A model generated the notes under the pieces. That model was not told the DNA's origin, searched no databases, and was given only the letters and a program-made list of their open reading frames with translations. This document shows positions 11,483 through 20,859 of a stretch of 64,000 bases of DNA, in pieces. Source of the stretch: Agrocybe praecox. Taxonomy: Eukaryota; Basidiomycota; Agaricomycetes; Agaricales; Agrocybaceae. Both the position numbers and the translations under genes were made by a program. Each line of letters opens with the position of its first letter. Within the stretch, counting starts at the first letter, position 1. Where the stretch lies: the NCBI GenBank assembly GCA_964017145.1, contig OZ024843.1, positions 3,175,974 through 3,239,973 on the forward strand, written 5' to 3'.

Positions 11483-12014
11483 GGGACGTTCAATCCAGAC
11501 TGCTGCGTCGCAGCGCTGCAACGCTGCACGATTTGTAATATATTTGTAATCACAAATTCAAAGTCCGCATGTGTGACTTTCTGTGACTGGACGTGTTTCG
11601 ACGCGACTTTGTTTGTTTATTTCATTCTTTGCTCCTAATGCAGTATATTCCCAAGCAAGGTTAATGTTGCCATTTTTTGGGATAGGGGGCATATCATTGA
11701 TATAGTGGATTTCTTCGGCCAAACCAATGATTAACAAGCTCCGTTGCAGGTCATCTTCAAGATTTTCCGGTGGAGAAAAGGCATTATTGGACATTGTTGA
11801 CAGTATATAGGCATCAAGCAATTTTTGGTGTTCTGTTTTGGACGGCATTGTAAGAGAAAACCAAAGGGAAGTTAAAACACGTCGAGGACACGGCCTTATT
11901 TGATTGTGGAAGTGACATTTACGAAAGCGGACATTTAATTTGATTGATTACAAATGTATTACAAATCATACAGTGTCGCAGCGCTGCGACGCAGCAGTCT
12001 GGATTGAACGTCCC
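11483..12014 (-). mobile_element. 532-bp TA-flanked terminal-inverted-repeat element with a short ORF
   Basis: The two ends are inverted copies for about 37 perfect bases (outer part GGGACGTTCAATCCAGACTG) and about 75 imperfect bases, and both ends abut TA (11481-11482 and 12015-12016). The TIR holds a small palindrome, GCTGCGTCGCAGC. Inside, on the minus strand, is a 96-codon frame at 11558-11848 with no catalytic motif I recognise. This is probably a non-autonomous element. It fills the spacer between mdm10 and the next gene, whose stop codon is only 16 bases beyond the right TA. Confidence 0.8.
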
Positions 12015-12031
12015 TATTTAAGAATTACAAA

Positions 12032-13099
12032 TCAATTCCACACAAATGCTACTCCTTCCTGAACTACAATTTCTCTCCAGCTCATGACGTGGTGTTCTTC
12101 AATATTCGGCTTATACATTCGTAACTGCCGTTGTATTCCTTCATCCGCAACTTCTTCCCCTTGAGAAGATGGTATATGCATTGGATCTGGTGATGATAAA
12201 ATGTGGATCTTCTGTTTTCATATCCAGAGGGTGATATCTAATCTTACCATCCTCAAATATGCCTACCCACTGGAATAGGGTCTCGACCAGAGGTAGTACT
12301 TCTGCTTCAGCATGATCGACTTTTTCATCATCTTCTCGCAAGTCTGACGGCTGATTTATAATGGAGAGTTTCAGGTCATTCACCGACGAATCGAAGACCA
12401 CTAGTTTCCGCGGGGGGCTGTCGAGAGGTGACGCGTTATATAAAACACAAGAAACATAGCTATATTTGGTAGTAGTACTGACCACGATACTCCGCTGGGA
12501 GAAATGGTAGACACAAATATGCGATTCAAAAAGCTGAAGTAAGAAGACAGGGTAGGCGGGCTTCGATAAATTTAATCCGACTGCAAGAAATAGATAACTT
12601 TCTGCAAGCACGTACGAAGAGGAATCAGCGTTAATAACAAGCTTTGACGGTTCCACAAGAATAATTTGAATCGGCGGTGAGCCCTGCACATTCTCTAAGG
12701 TGGTGGATATAAAGCCTGGGCCTGTATCATCTGTAGTTGGAATGCAGAGGACCGCAAGGAGCACGCAAAGATGAGCCGCGGTAGGTGGATAGCTAGAGTC
12801 AAGAACCAGAGTAAGAGCCGAAATTGAATGCGCTGAAGATATGGCCGGTACAATACGGTGATCTTGGAGCTCAATAAGGCTGTGGACCCATGGCCTGACT
12901 TTGCCGTCAACCAAGCATCTTTGCTTTGTTGTAGGTTCTGGCTAAGAGCCGGCCTCGATGAAGATATGATCACACTTTGATGATGGGTACAGGACAGTGC
13001 TAAGTGAATGGGAGCAGAGCTGTGGTAGGAACCGGTTATTAGCAAACTTGTGAAATCGGGCAGGAGTTCATGGTGGGGAGGAGGAAAGAGCGATGCCAT
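12032..13099 (-). CDS. Unrecognised protein, about 350 aa
   Basis: The start ATG at 13099 opens a frame beginning MASLFPPPHHELLPDFTSLL. The main body follows in a neighbouring frame from about 12914 (RPWVHSLIELQDHRIVPAIS onward) to 12248. A clean intron (12187-12247, GT..AG) joins this to a last exon at 12032-12186 that ends VMSWREIVVQEGVAFVWN. The switch of frame near 12915 needs either an intron shorter than I would expect or a one-base indel. I see alternating hydrophobic segments (LTLVLDSS, VLLAVLCIP, IQIILVEPS) that could be strands of an alpha/beta fold, but no P-loop. I cannot assign a function. Confidence 0.6.
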
Positions 13100-13203
13100 G
13101 GAGTGGCGTGGCTGTGCTTGTCCTTCTTAACCTTCAGTGACTTATTAACAGACGATCTCTCCACTGCGCAATACATGTACGCTCCCCCTTTCTTGATTTC
13201 TAC

Positions 13204-15298
13204 ATGCGTTCTGGTTCCGCTAAACTTGTTCTTTCTCTTGGGAAATCTGTAGCTCAGATTACTGCACAACTCGCACCTGTTCCTGCTCTTTATCCTTTGG
13301 TCGAAGTCCTTTGTGGTATCATCGAATTATGCGAGAACGTTGTCCACAACCGGTTCGCAAAGGCTACCTCTGCACGCTAGCTGTATAAGATCTAACTGTC
13401 TTCTATCTGCCTCTTGCAGAAATGCTGCAAGGCAGTTGAGAGATCGCTGTCATAATCTAGTTTTGACACTCCGCGACTATGAAGCAAAGGTAGTCAGCGA
13501 CAATATTGTCCAGGCAAGAAATGCTGTACACGAGTATGTGCATTTTATTTTAGGAAGGTTTCATTATACCTAAGAGTCTCTTAACAGCCGTTTGATTGAC
13601 ATCCAGATAAAAATGGATGGATGGGCGAAGCTGGGGAAATGGAATAGCTTGGTCAATCAGGATCAGATTGCAAAGGATATCGCTTTGTGCCACAGTCAAA
13701 TTACGGACTGTTTGGAGACGTTTCGTGTGCGTGGAATCATCAAATATTTCGCGTATCTTGTTACTCACAGACCTTTTCGCTAGCTAACTTCGCAATTCGA
13801 ACTTCATGAGTGGCAGCTGGAGTTCCAGACAAACCAGAAATTGGATCATATAGAGCTAAAGGATAGCCTCAGCAAAATTATGCAAAATCAAGCTATGGCC
13901 GATGTGAAAGCAACCGCGACACAGGAACTTGTACAACAGATGATGGTTGTGATGCAGAAGGTAATCTTGCACACCTCTATCCATGCTTAATGGAAGATCC
14001 AACGCGTCGATATCTCTTAGGCCATGGGAGAGAACAAAGAACCGGGAGAGAAAGTCCATGACGGGCTCTCTGCCAATCTCTACCAATTTCAATCACACTT
14101 CCAGGAGCTTTTGCCTGATCTCCATTTGCAAGCTGGAGAAGTGAAAAAGATTAATCCCTCACCAATAGGCGGAACCGCGACAACAGACATCTACGAAGGA
14201 CTTTATCTCGGAAGAGAGAAAGTAGCAATCAAAGCAATTCGTTCCGTGAAATTTGATGATCAAAGTAAAAGGGTAAATATCGCTGACCTTGATACTCAGT
14301 TTTCACCTGTATTGACGAATTAACTCATGTCTCTAGAGGTTTGCACGCGAAGCCAAGATATGGAGTCAAGTTTGGAAGCGCGATCGAGGAAAACATATCG
14401 TTCCTTTTTACGGATTTTGCCAATTTGAAGGGCCTTTTCCGTAAGTACTCAAAACTGGTAACAAAACCTTCTTCAATACCATTCTGTAGATGCATGATAA
14501 GCCCGTGGCAACAAAAAGGGGACGCACTGATGTATGTGAAGATGAACGACACAAAAATTGATTATAAACAATTCGTGAGGATGCTTTCACTTGGTAGATA
14601 TCAACTCATCTGAACTAATGAACAGATGACCCACATCGCTGAAGGAGTAGAAGTGTTGCACAGTATGGGTCTTGTCCATGGTGATATACGAGCGGTAAGT
14701 GTCTGTGCCATTCGATGAATGTTTTATTGCTCAAAGCCGAATTTTTTCAGTCAAATATTTTGGTCAGCGACCAGTGCACCCCTCGTATTTCCGATTTTGG
14801 ACTCTCCAAGGTACATAACTTAGTATCTGTATTTCCTCAACGATATACTGTGCTTAATTATCATACCTACCAGGTCATACAAGACGTGTCTGGTGCTCCA
14901 CTGACCCAGATCTCCATGATGGCTGATTCATGCAGGAATTTTGCCCCAGAAGTGTATGCCGAAGATGGAACACTTTCTCTTGCGGCCGACATATATGCGT
15001 TGGCCATGACAATCCTAGAAGTACCTTCTATAACTTATAGCTTCGTTTTCCTGGATTCTGATGTACGCTTTCGTTTTAGCTACTCACACACCAACAGCCA
15101 TACAGAAATATTAAGCATCACTTTGCAGCTGGACAGAAGGCCGCCAAAGGTATACATCCAGACAGGCCAACTGAATACGAAATTATCAGGAGGGGCCTGA
15201 ACGACGACCTTTGGAACTTGATGACTTCGTCTTGGTCCATTGAGACCACCCAAAGACCTCCTATCAGCGAGTTTATTGCTCAAATAAGACGCGTTTGA
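13204..15298 (+). CDS. MLKL-NTD-like helical domain fused to a TKL-type protein kinase, 504 aa
   Basis: Eleven exons keep frame: 13204-13352, 13420-13533, 13588-13726, 13784-13960, 14021-14272, 14337-14440, 14490-14574, 14626-14694, 14751-14810, 14874-15020 and 15080-15298. Residues 1 to about 195 are helical. [20 protein letters not shown], then [20 protein letters not shown], resembles the four-helix-bundle MLKL-NTD-like adaptor seen in many basidiomycete proteins. A kinase domain follows. The ATP-site lysine is in VAIK (about K264), the catalytic loop is VHGDIRASN (D360, N365; HGD instead of HRD) and the metal site is DFG (D378). The activation segment ends RNFAPEV. All key residues are present, so activity is plausible. 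The closest type is the large agaricomycete TKL group. A membrane or cell-death role is only an analogy to mammalian MLKL. Confidence 0.82.
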
Positions 15299-15563
15299 AA
15301 GATAGGAACTCGAGATGCTGAACATTTACTCTGTAATATAACATTAATTAGCTTTGGATATAAGTATTATATGTACGATTTGAGGTTTGGCTTTTGAGAT
15401 GGTACTGTTGGATGATGGGCGCTCGCCGGATCCGGAGTGTGTCAAGTGGGCTACTACGCGCTATTTGTCAGCACTCATTGCAGCTCTCAGCGGGTATTTG
15501 TCTGAACCGCGTCTTTCCTTCTACATCACTTTTTCTTGGTACTTTCTCAGTAGACGACCTCCA

Positions 15564-15929
15564 ATGTCATCTGAATCGGCTGAGACTGATGACTCGTTCC
15601 TCTCTAACATCCTAAAACCTGGTTCCTCTCTTCATCCTACCTTTCTGTTCGTGGTTGACTGTGCATTTGCATCGTTATTCCTCGTCTTCGTTATTTTGGC
15701 ATTCTTAACAGCGGGCAACTTCCATGTATTTGCTCTTATGTTCATTGAATCGTGCTTGTGGGTTAGCGTCAAGTGGTGGGTCCTGTGGGAAATGATTGTC
15801 TCGCTGCTGGCGCTGATTTGTTTCGTACGTACAAGGTTTGTTAACGAGTTGAAGCAAGTCCCCATCGTCGAGAACGAAGGAAACGAAGTGAAGGGTGAAA
15901 AAACAACGGAATCCAAAAAGATTCTTTGA
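15564..15929 (+). CDS. pkr1: V-ATPase assembly factor Pkr1
   Basis: Small ER membrane protein that assists assembly of the V-ATPase Vo sector. Two exons, 15564-15775 and 15836-15929, give 101 aa. The start is the ATG of MSSESAETDDSFLSNILKPG; an upstream in-frame extension to 15387 looks like 5' leader and lacks family similarity. Two membrane spans are visible (FVVDCAFASLFLVFVILAFL and HVFALMFIESCLWVSVKWFV). The second is completed across the intron, the junction giving KW-FVNEL as in the family. The C-terminal tail is charged and cytosolic. It is convergent with psf3, 62 bases apart. Confidence 0.85.
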   Translation: MSSESAETDDSFLSNILKPGSSLHPTFLFVVDCAFASLFLVFVILAFLTAGNFHVFALMFIESCLWVSVKWWVLWEMIVSLLALICFVRTRFVNELKQVPIVENEGNEVKGEKTTESKKIL

Positions 15930-15991
15930 GCAAGAAAGAGCAGAGGGGTATCTTGTGGACATATATTGTACAAATGTAGGTATACATAATG

Positions 15992-16875
15992 TTAGTTCTT
16001 CCTGCGTTCGCTATCTTCATACCACAGCTTCATTCGTTTAGCACTTTCCTGGGCCAAGGAGAAGACTTGTTTCGATGAGCGATTATCAAAAAGAACACGG
16101 AACCAGGTCGAACATACTCTCTCGTTCAGTCGTGTCAAGACCTTCTCTAAAGGCTTGCGCTGTGTTTGCGGACGCTCCCCCTGTTCCTGCCTGACCAAGG
16201 GCAGCAAAATGTTGGGCTTGATCAATAACTTCGAGGAGACGATTGCTGAAGGTCTGGGATGTGTCATTGACATGGATGGAATCAAAAGTCGAGAAACCTG
16301 CCTTGGACAACATTCCTGACATTTCATTCGCTTGTTCATCGCTCAAACTATCCCAGTTTTAAGTCAAGTAGGACAAGTATGGCGAGAATGCCTACGTACA
16401 TATCCATAATGGTCTTTCCGAAGCCATACCATAGTCCTCCTGCTCCTACAAGGTTCGACAATCGGACACTGCAAGCTTCTGCCTTTAAAGCATTGCGAAC
16501 TCTTGAGCCAAAAGGAGTTGGGATGTTAAATTCAGCCCAGTCTCTGGAGGTAAAGTTGATATATTGAACGATGTAATGGATGAACTCCTACGAGTATATG
16601 ATCGTGTATGCCAGCCAGATCGGAATTTGAACCTTGCTAGAGACTGTGATCTATGGACTCGTCAAGCCGGGCCCGTTTCTTCATCTTACAATAGTAGCAC
16701 ATACGTCGCGTTCTGAACCTCCTCCAAGATGGCCCATGCCAGGGATAGCATGCTTGAATGTACATTGGATTTTCTGTGCTTATCTGTCAATTGTCATTCT
16801 CGCGACATATACAGATGAAGAAATAACCTGGTTTTCGGCGAGGATAGCGTCCACAGAGAAATAGTCAAAGTCCAT
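15992..16875 (-). CDS. psf3: GINS complex subunit Psf3
   Basis: Subunit of the GINS tetramer, part of the CMG replicative helicase. The start is ATG at 16875 (MDFDYFSVDAILAENQ, exon 16828-16875), then KIQCTFKHAIPGMGHLGGGS, then IPIWLAYTIIYSDWAEFN. The core is TPFGSRVRNALKAEACSV and LVGAGGLWYGFGKTIM, both diagnostic of Psf3. The C-terminal part has RLLEVIDQAQHFAALG and ends LAQESAKRMKLWYEDSERRK. The junction after GGGSERD is not fixed. At 16254-16301 a 48-base segment starts with GC and ends with AG; removing it restores the usual family spacing, and leaving it in adds 16 residues in frame. Convergent with pkr1. Confidence 0.85.
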
Positions 16876-17003
16876 CGAGGTAGTGGTAAAGACTCGTACG
16901 CGATGTGATTGTGACAGACTTCCCATGACCGTGATTCAGACGCGTCCGTTACAGCGATGCCGTCCTGACGTCGACATCCGACTTGTTCAGTGCTCCCGTC
17001 ATT

Positions 17004-17531
17004 ATGTTGCCAATTCGTCTAGTCGCTGCCCGTGTAGTACGCCGTTCATCGGTGCCTCCGTCGTCCCCCCGCCTCCTGCTCTCCGCCAGACCACGTTTTC
17101 TTTCAACGACTACACCTCGTCGCGCTGCAGAAGCGCCAACGCCCCGGGAGATAGCAGCTGCATTGGAAAAGAGCCCGATATATCAGAAGGTTATGAAGAG
17201 ACCCGAGGCAATAGAAGCTCTCAAGAACCTCGCAAAACATTTTGAGAAGCAAGGTATTATATACGTATTATGCATCTAACGCCTTTGCTTAACTTGTCAG
17301 GAATCGACATGTCGACCGGGAAACCACCCTCTATGCTCCAAATGTCGAAATTGTTATTGAATTCCGAGTTCCGTGAAGCATCAACAAAAGTTATGGAGGA
17401 ATTTCAAAAGGCCGGTGTCGATGTGAAGGACAAAGTAGGTGTCGAAATCAGCTATGATAGCATGTACTCAATGTCTGCAGGCAACCCTGGAAGAAATTCA
17501 ATCAGTAATTGGGAAAATAAAATCTGGATGA
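17004..17531 (+). CDS. Small probable mitochondrial protein, 144 aa, family not recognised
   Basis: Three exons, 17004-17253, 17301-17434 and 17481-17531, keep frame. The first 45 residues are rich in Arg, Ser and Ala without acids (MLPIRLVAARVVRRSS), a typical mitochondrial targeting sequence with a likely cleavage site near the AAEAP segment. The mature part is helical, with SPIYQKVMKRPEAIEALKNL and PSMLQMSKLLLNSEFREAST, and ends EEIQSVIGKIKSG. I see no catalytic motif and do not recognise the family. Confidence 0.7.
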
Positions 17532-17637
17532 ACTGTGGGACACCATATGTATCTTTTATGTACCATTTGCCCATTTGATTTTGAGTGTCGGCATATCACG
17601 TCCAAATAAATACTCTTTTTTCTGTCTTACTTCCACC

Positions 17638-19795
17638 ATGGATGGCCAACCAACCCCCCAATCCTCTTCTGCTACTTACGCTCCTGAACGATCTCTACCA
17701 CAGGTGTCTTTCTACTCTGTTGAATATCCTGGTTATGTCGCCCCTTCTTCTGTTCCTCTCGCTATCCGCAATATTGGCGGCCAGACAAAAGTAGACCATG
17801 CCTTCAAGCGCACAAATCAAAAATCAGACGCGCTTTTGGAACTATCTCTCCGGCCAGATAATCCTTTTTCTCACCCGATACCAGGAGATGTTATTGGCGC
17901 CAATAATCTCCTTCTCAAGGTCGTTAAACGAAAAAAGAAGCGAACAGGTTTGGCTCAAAGTGAAGACACCGAGCTACGAGGTGAATACACCGCCGAAGTT
18001 GCTGGAATTATATCTAAGACTGCTCGTTTCCGAAGTGAATTCCCTGTATATGTTTATATGTTTTCCCGGTGTTAATAGGTGTCACCAGGTATGGTGGATT
18101 TCCAGTATCTACCTGACCAACAGGATCCTATCTCAAAACTACGACTAGCTATGGAAAATATGGATGGTAACTGTGATGTTCTTGTATCAATTAGTACTAA
18201 CCAGCTTGTTTTCATAGTGGATTTTTTGAGTTCGTACTCGATGTCTGCCGAAATTCCTAGCCAATCCTCTTCTATTCCGAGCCCCGTCAACGATAACTTG
18301 GACAGTAATCTTGACCCTCAGTTACTGAGCATGTCCGCCCCATCTCCGGTTCGCCCTGATCAGCCCTTTTCTGAAAGTCCTCTTCGTCTCTTTCCGCCCC
18401 CTTTATTCAGCCGACAAACCATTCCTCAGGGATACAAGTTGGGAAATTTACAATCTTCTGTCGAACTCCATGTTAACCTACTTTTATTAGTTTCAAAGCT
18501 AATACCGCTTCAATGGTGTCCTCAACCGTGGACGAAGAGACCGGCGAAGAAAGAAAACGCATGATTAATAGAATGCGATGGAAAGGTTATGGTCCTGCAT
18601 CCATCATGTTTGCAGACACCCAAGTAACATTATTTAACGTATATGCGCAATCATGGCCTTATTTTGATCTTTCCAGGTCCCGGATCGCCCTCCTCAGGCG
18701 GTAGAAGAAAGCAGGAGTCAAGTCAGCGAAATCATACTGGAGAAATTAAAAGCGGTGAGCTACGTGCTCTCGTTTGGGCCCGATTAAGGTATAATTCTCG
18801 TCTTAGCTTTTCGTACAGCGGCCTATCTGGACAAGAATGTCTTTGTTCAACCAGTTCTCTGCTGCAGAATCAAGGGATATTTTAAAGTCAGCAAGCGCTT
18901 TTTTTTGCCCGCGGAATAATTCTGAAACAATTTCAAAACACAGTTCTAAGATTCTTCTTCCTTTATGTTGTTATGTATTTCAGGATGGTCCGTGGAGGGA
19001 TACCCTTGTGAGATTTTCATATGATCCTCGTAAGGATCCAAATTCAAGATTGTGAGTACCCTTCCGAACAACATTTCTCCAATATTCAACAATACAGTTA
19101 TCAACGATTATATTTTCGCAATGCCAACCACCCTATATCGCGACCTTCGGTCACGACCCGGCGCCATGATCGGTCAGTGTTGAACGAGAATTTGCGTGCA
19201 CAGGAACGGGACAGCGAGAGAAAGTAAGTTTGATTTTTCTGACCTAAAACTATCAACGACCAAGACATATTCGTACAGAACCTCACATATCTTCGATGGC
19301 CATACACTCACGAAGGAAACAGCTGCCTTCCAGCTATGCGATATAGTAGATCCCATGCTGAAAACACTGATAGATAATCCAGACAGTCTTCGTGACACAT
19401 GCAATGTGAGTCTTCCTTTTTGGACTGGGATGACAGATAATCGAGCGTTTAACAGGAACGCGATGGATGGTACACCACGCACGCATTCGAGCAAATCAAA
19501 ACCGTCCTTCGACACAAGTTCTTCTCTCTTCTCGAAGGCCATCCTGCATCCGACAGCGAATGTTGGGCTTTGCTTGAGGCCAGCGAGGGCTCCTTGAAAA
19601 CATCGATCGCACATAGGACCTCTAAATTGAGAGCCGGAAAGCACAATATGGCCAAAGGAGCTCTCCGACCCGAGGACGCTGCCGTACGTCAACTTTATGC
19701 ATATGTGGTTACTTACTTATTGACCTCCCAAGCAGGCTGTTCGTCTCAGAGCAACATTGGATCGTAGCATGAAATCATTACAAAACCACCGCTAA
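17638..19795 (+). CDS. sfc1: Transcription factor IIIC subunit 5 (tau95; Tfc1/Sfc1)
   Basis: Subunit of TFIIIC that contacts the A box of tRNA genes for RNA polymerase III. Exons 1-5 are 17638-18034, 18089-18166, 18218-18437, 18491-18623 and 18677-18754, all in frame; several more follow up to the stop at 19793-19795. Family marks are SVEYPGYVAPSSVPLAIRNI near the N-terminus, ELSLRPDNPFSHPIPGDVIG, MINRMRWKGYGPASIMFAD, QRPIWTRMSLFNQ and DGPWRDTLVRFSYDPRKDP. The C-terminal third (KTVLRHKFFSLLEGH, then basic helices) completes the DNA-binding region. I did not resolve every 3' intron. It is convergent with the eL29 gene, 176 bases apart. Confidence 0.88.
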
Positions 19796-19971
19796 TTTCA
19801 AATAATGTTGATTGATCTACAGGTCGAATACATATCCTTCTTAAAATCTGTGGATGCTGAAAATGTTTCGCCTGCGCTGCACAGGTTGGTTGTGTGTGTG
19901 CTGTACAAGATGTATTGGTAGGCAATGACGTGTTTCGCGACGATGACGAAAGGGGACCGGTCGTAGCTGTA

Positions 19972-20376
19972 TCATGAGGCAGCTTGCTTGGCTTCCAGTC
20001 GAGCCTTGTTCTACGGTCCAAGTTCAATACACGAGAAGGCTCTGTAGCAAAAGAAAGAACACATACAGAGCCGATCAATGCGAATCTGGCATTACGACGG
20101 AACTGAATCACGGTCAGAATAGCAGTCTTTGGACTGGCGAAGCGAATTCTCATACCTTAGCATCAACCTAACGAAAGGCAGTCAATAATCAGATGAATTG
20201 ATTAGTAGAGGCACGTACACCTTTCAAAGACCTGGAACGGGTCGAAGTAGGCTTGCGGATGCCATTCTTGTGGGCCTTCTTGTTTTGGTTGTGATTGGTG
20301 TGACTGGAAGGAAAAACCTCAGGATCCTCTGAAATTCGGGACGTATATTATGACGTTACTTTTTTGATTTGGCCAT
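19972..20376 (-). CDS. RPL29: 60S ribosomal protein eL29, with a 12-base exon
   Basis: Five exons, 20360-20376, 20219-20303, 20156-20167, 20067-20102 and 19972-20010, give a 62-aa protein. It starts MAKSKNHTNHNQNKKAHKNG and carries SLKG-VDAK-FRRNARFALIGS and a basic tail ending EAKQAAS, which is eL29 throughout. The third exon is only 12 bases (VDAK). The first exon is 17 bases. Five exons for 62 codons, with short first and last coding pieces, is common for fungal ribosomal protein genes. The normal length and intact basic surface suggest a working gene. Confidence 0.92.
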
Positions 20377-20859
20377 ATCTTCGTCGTCGTCGGATGTGAT
20401 GAGCTCAACCTCTACCTCAGATTGCCGAAAGTCCAATATGACACAGCCACTGTGGCGAATGGTACTGTATAGTTGCTTTCCCACGGAGTCTAGCCATGTG
20501 ATCTTTCACACTACTTACGTCGAGAAGAGGTACCGTTCGATCGGTATAAGTCGGGTATCAATCGGGTAGCGATCTTAGCCAAAAAAGGTATTAGACCCGA
20601 CGGCCCGAGTAAAAGCGTGTGCCGTCGTGTCCGGTGCTGATGAATTCAAGTTCCGCTCACGGACTTTGCAATTCCTGTCGATTTGCAAGCCTCTGGTGTG
20701 TTCTCAGTCAATAGGCACCCTTTCTCGGTATTGTATAAGTCCATGCGCAAGTAATAATAGAGCATGTATTATAATAGATAGTTTCTTTTGTGTAGATCAC
20801 AATAGTGCCACTCTTTTTGTTTATTAACAAGTATAAATTGTGTCTTTTTATGTGTACCA
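20377..20859. other. eL29 promoter side and border of the repeat-rich region
   Basis: The first 180 bases must hold the eL29 promoter. From about 20580 the sequence turns AT-rich and continues into repeat remnants. No supported gene. Confidence 0.4.

Noticed and set aside
15387..15563. N-terminal extension of Pkr1 from the ATG at 15387
   Set aside because: The extension lacks family similarity, and the ATG at 15564 gives the normal length.
16883..17245. ORF of 120 aa on the plus strand
   Set aside because: Out of frame with the spliced 144-aa gene that covers the same bases and has a clear targeting signal.
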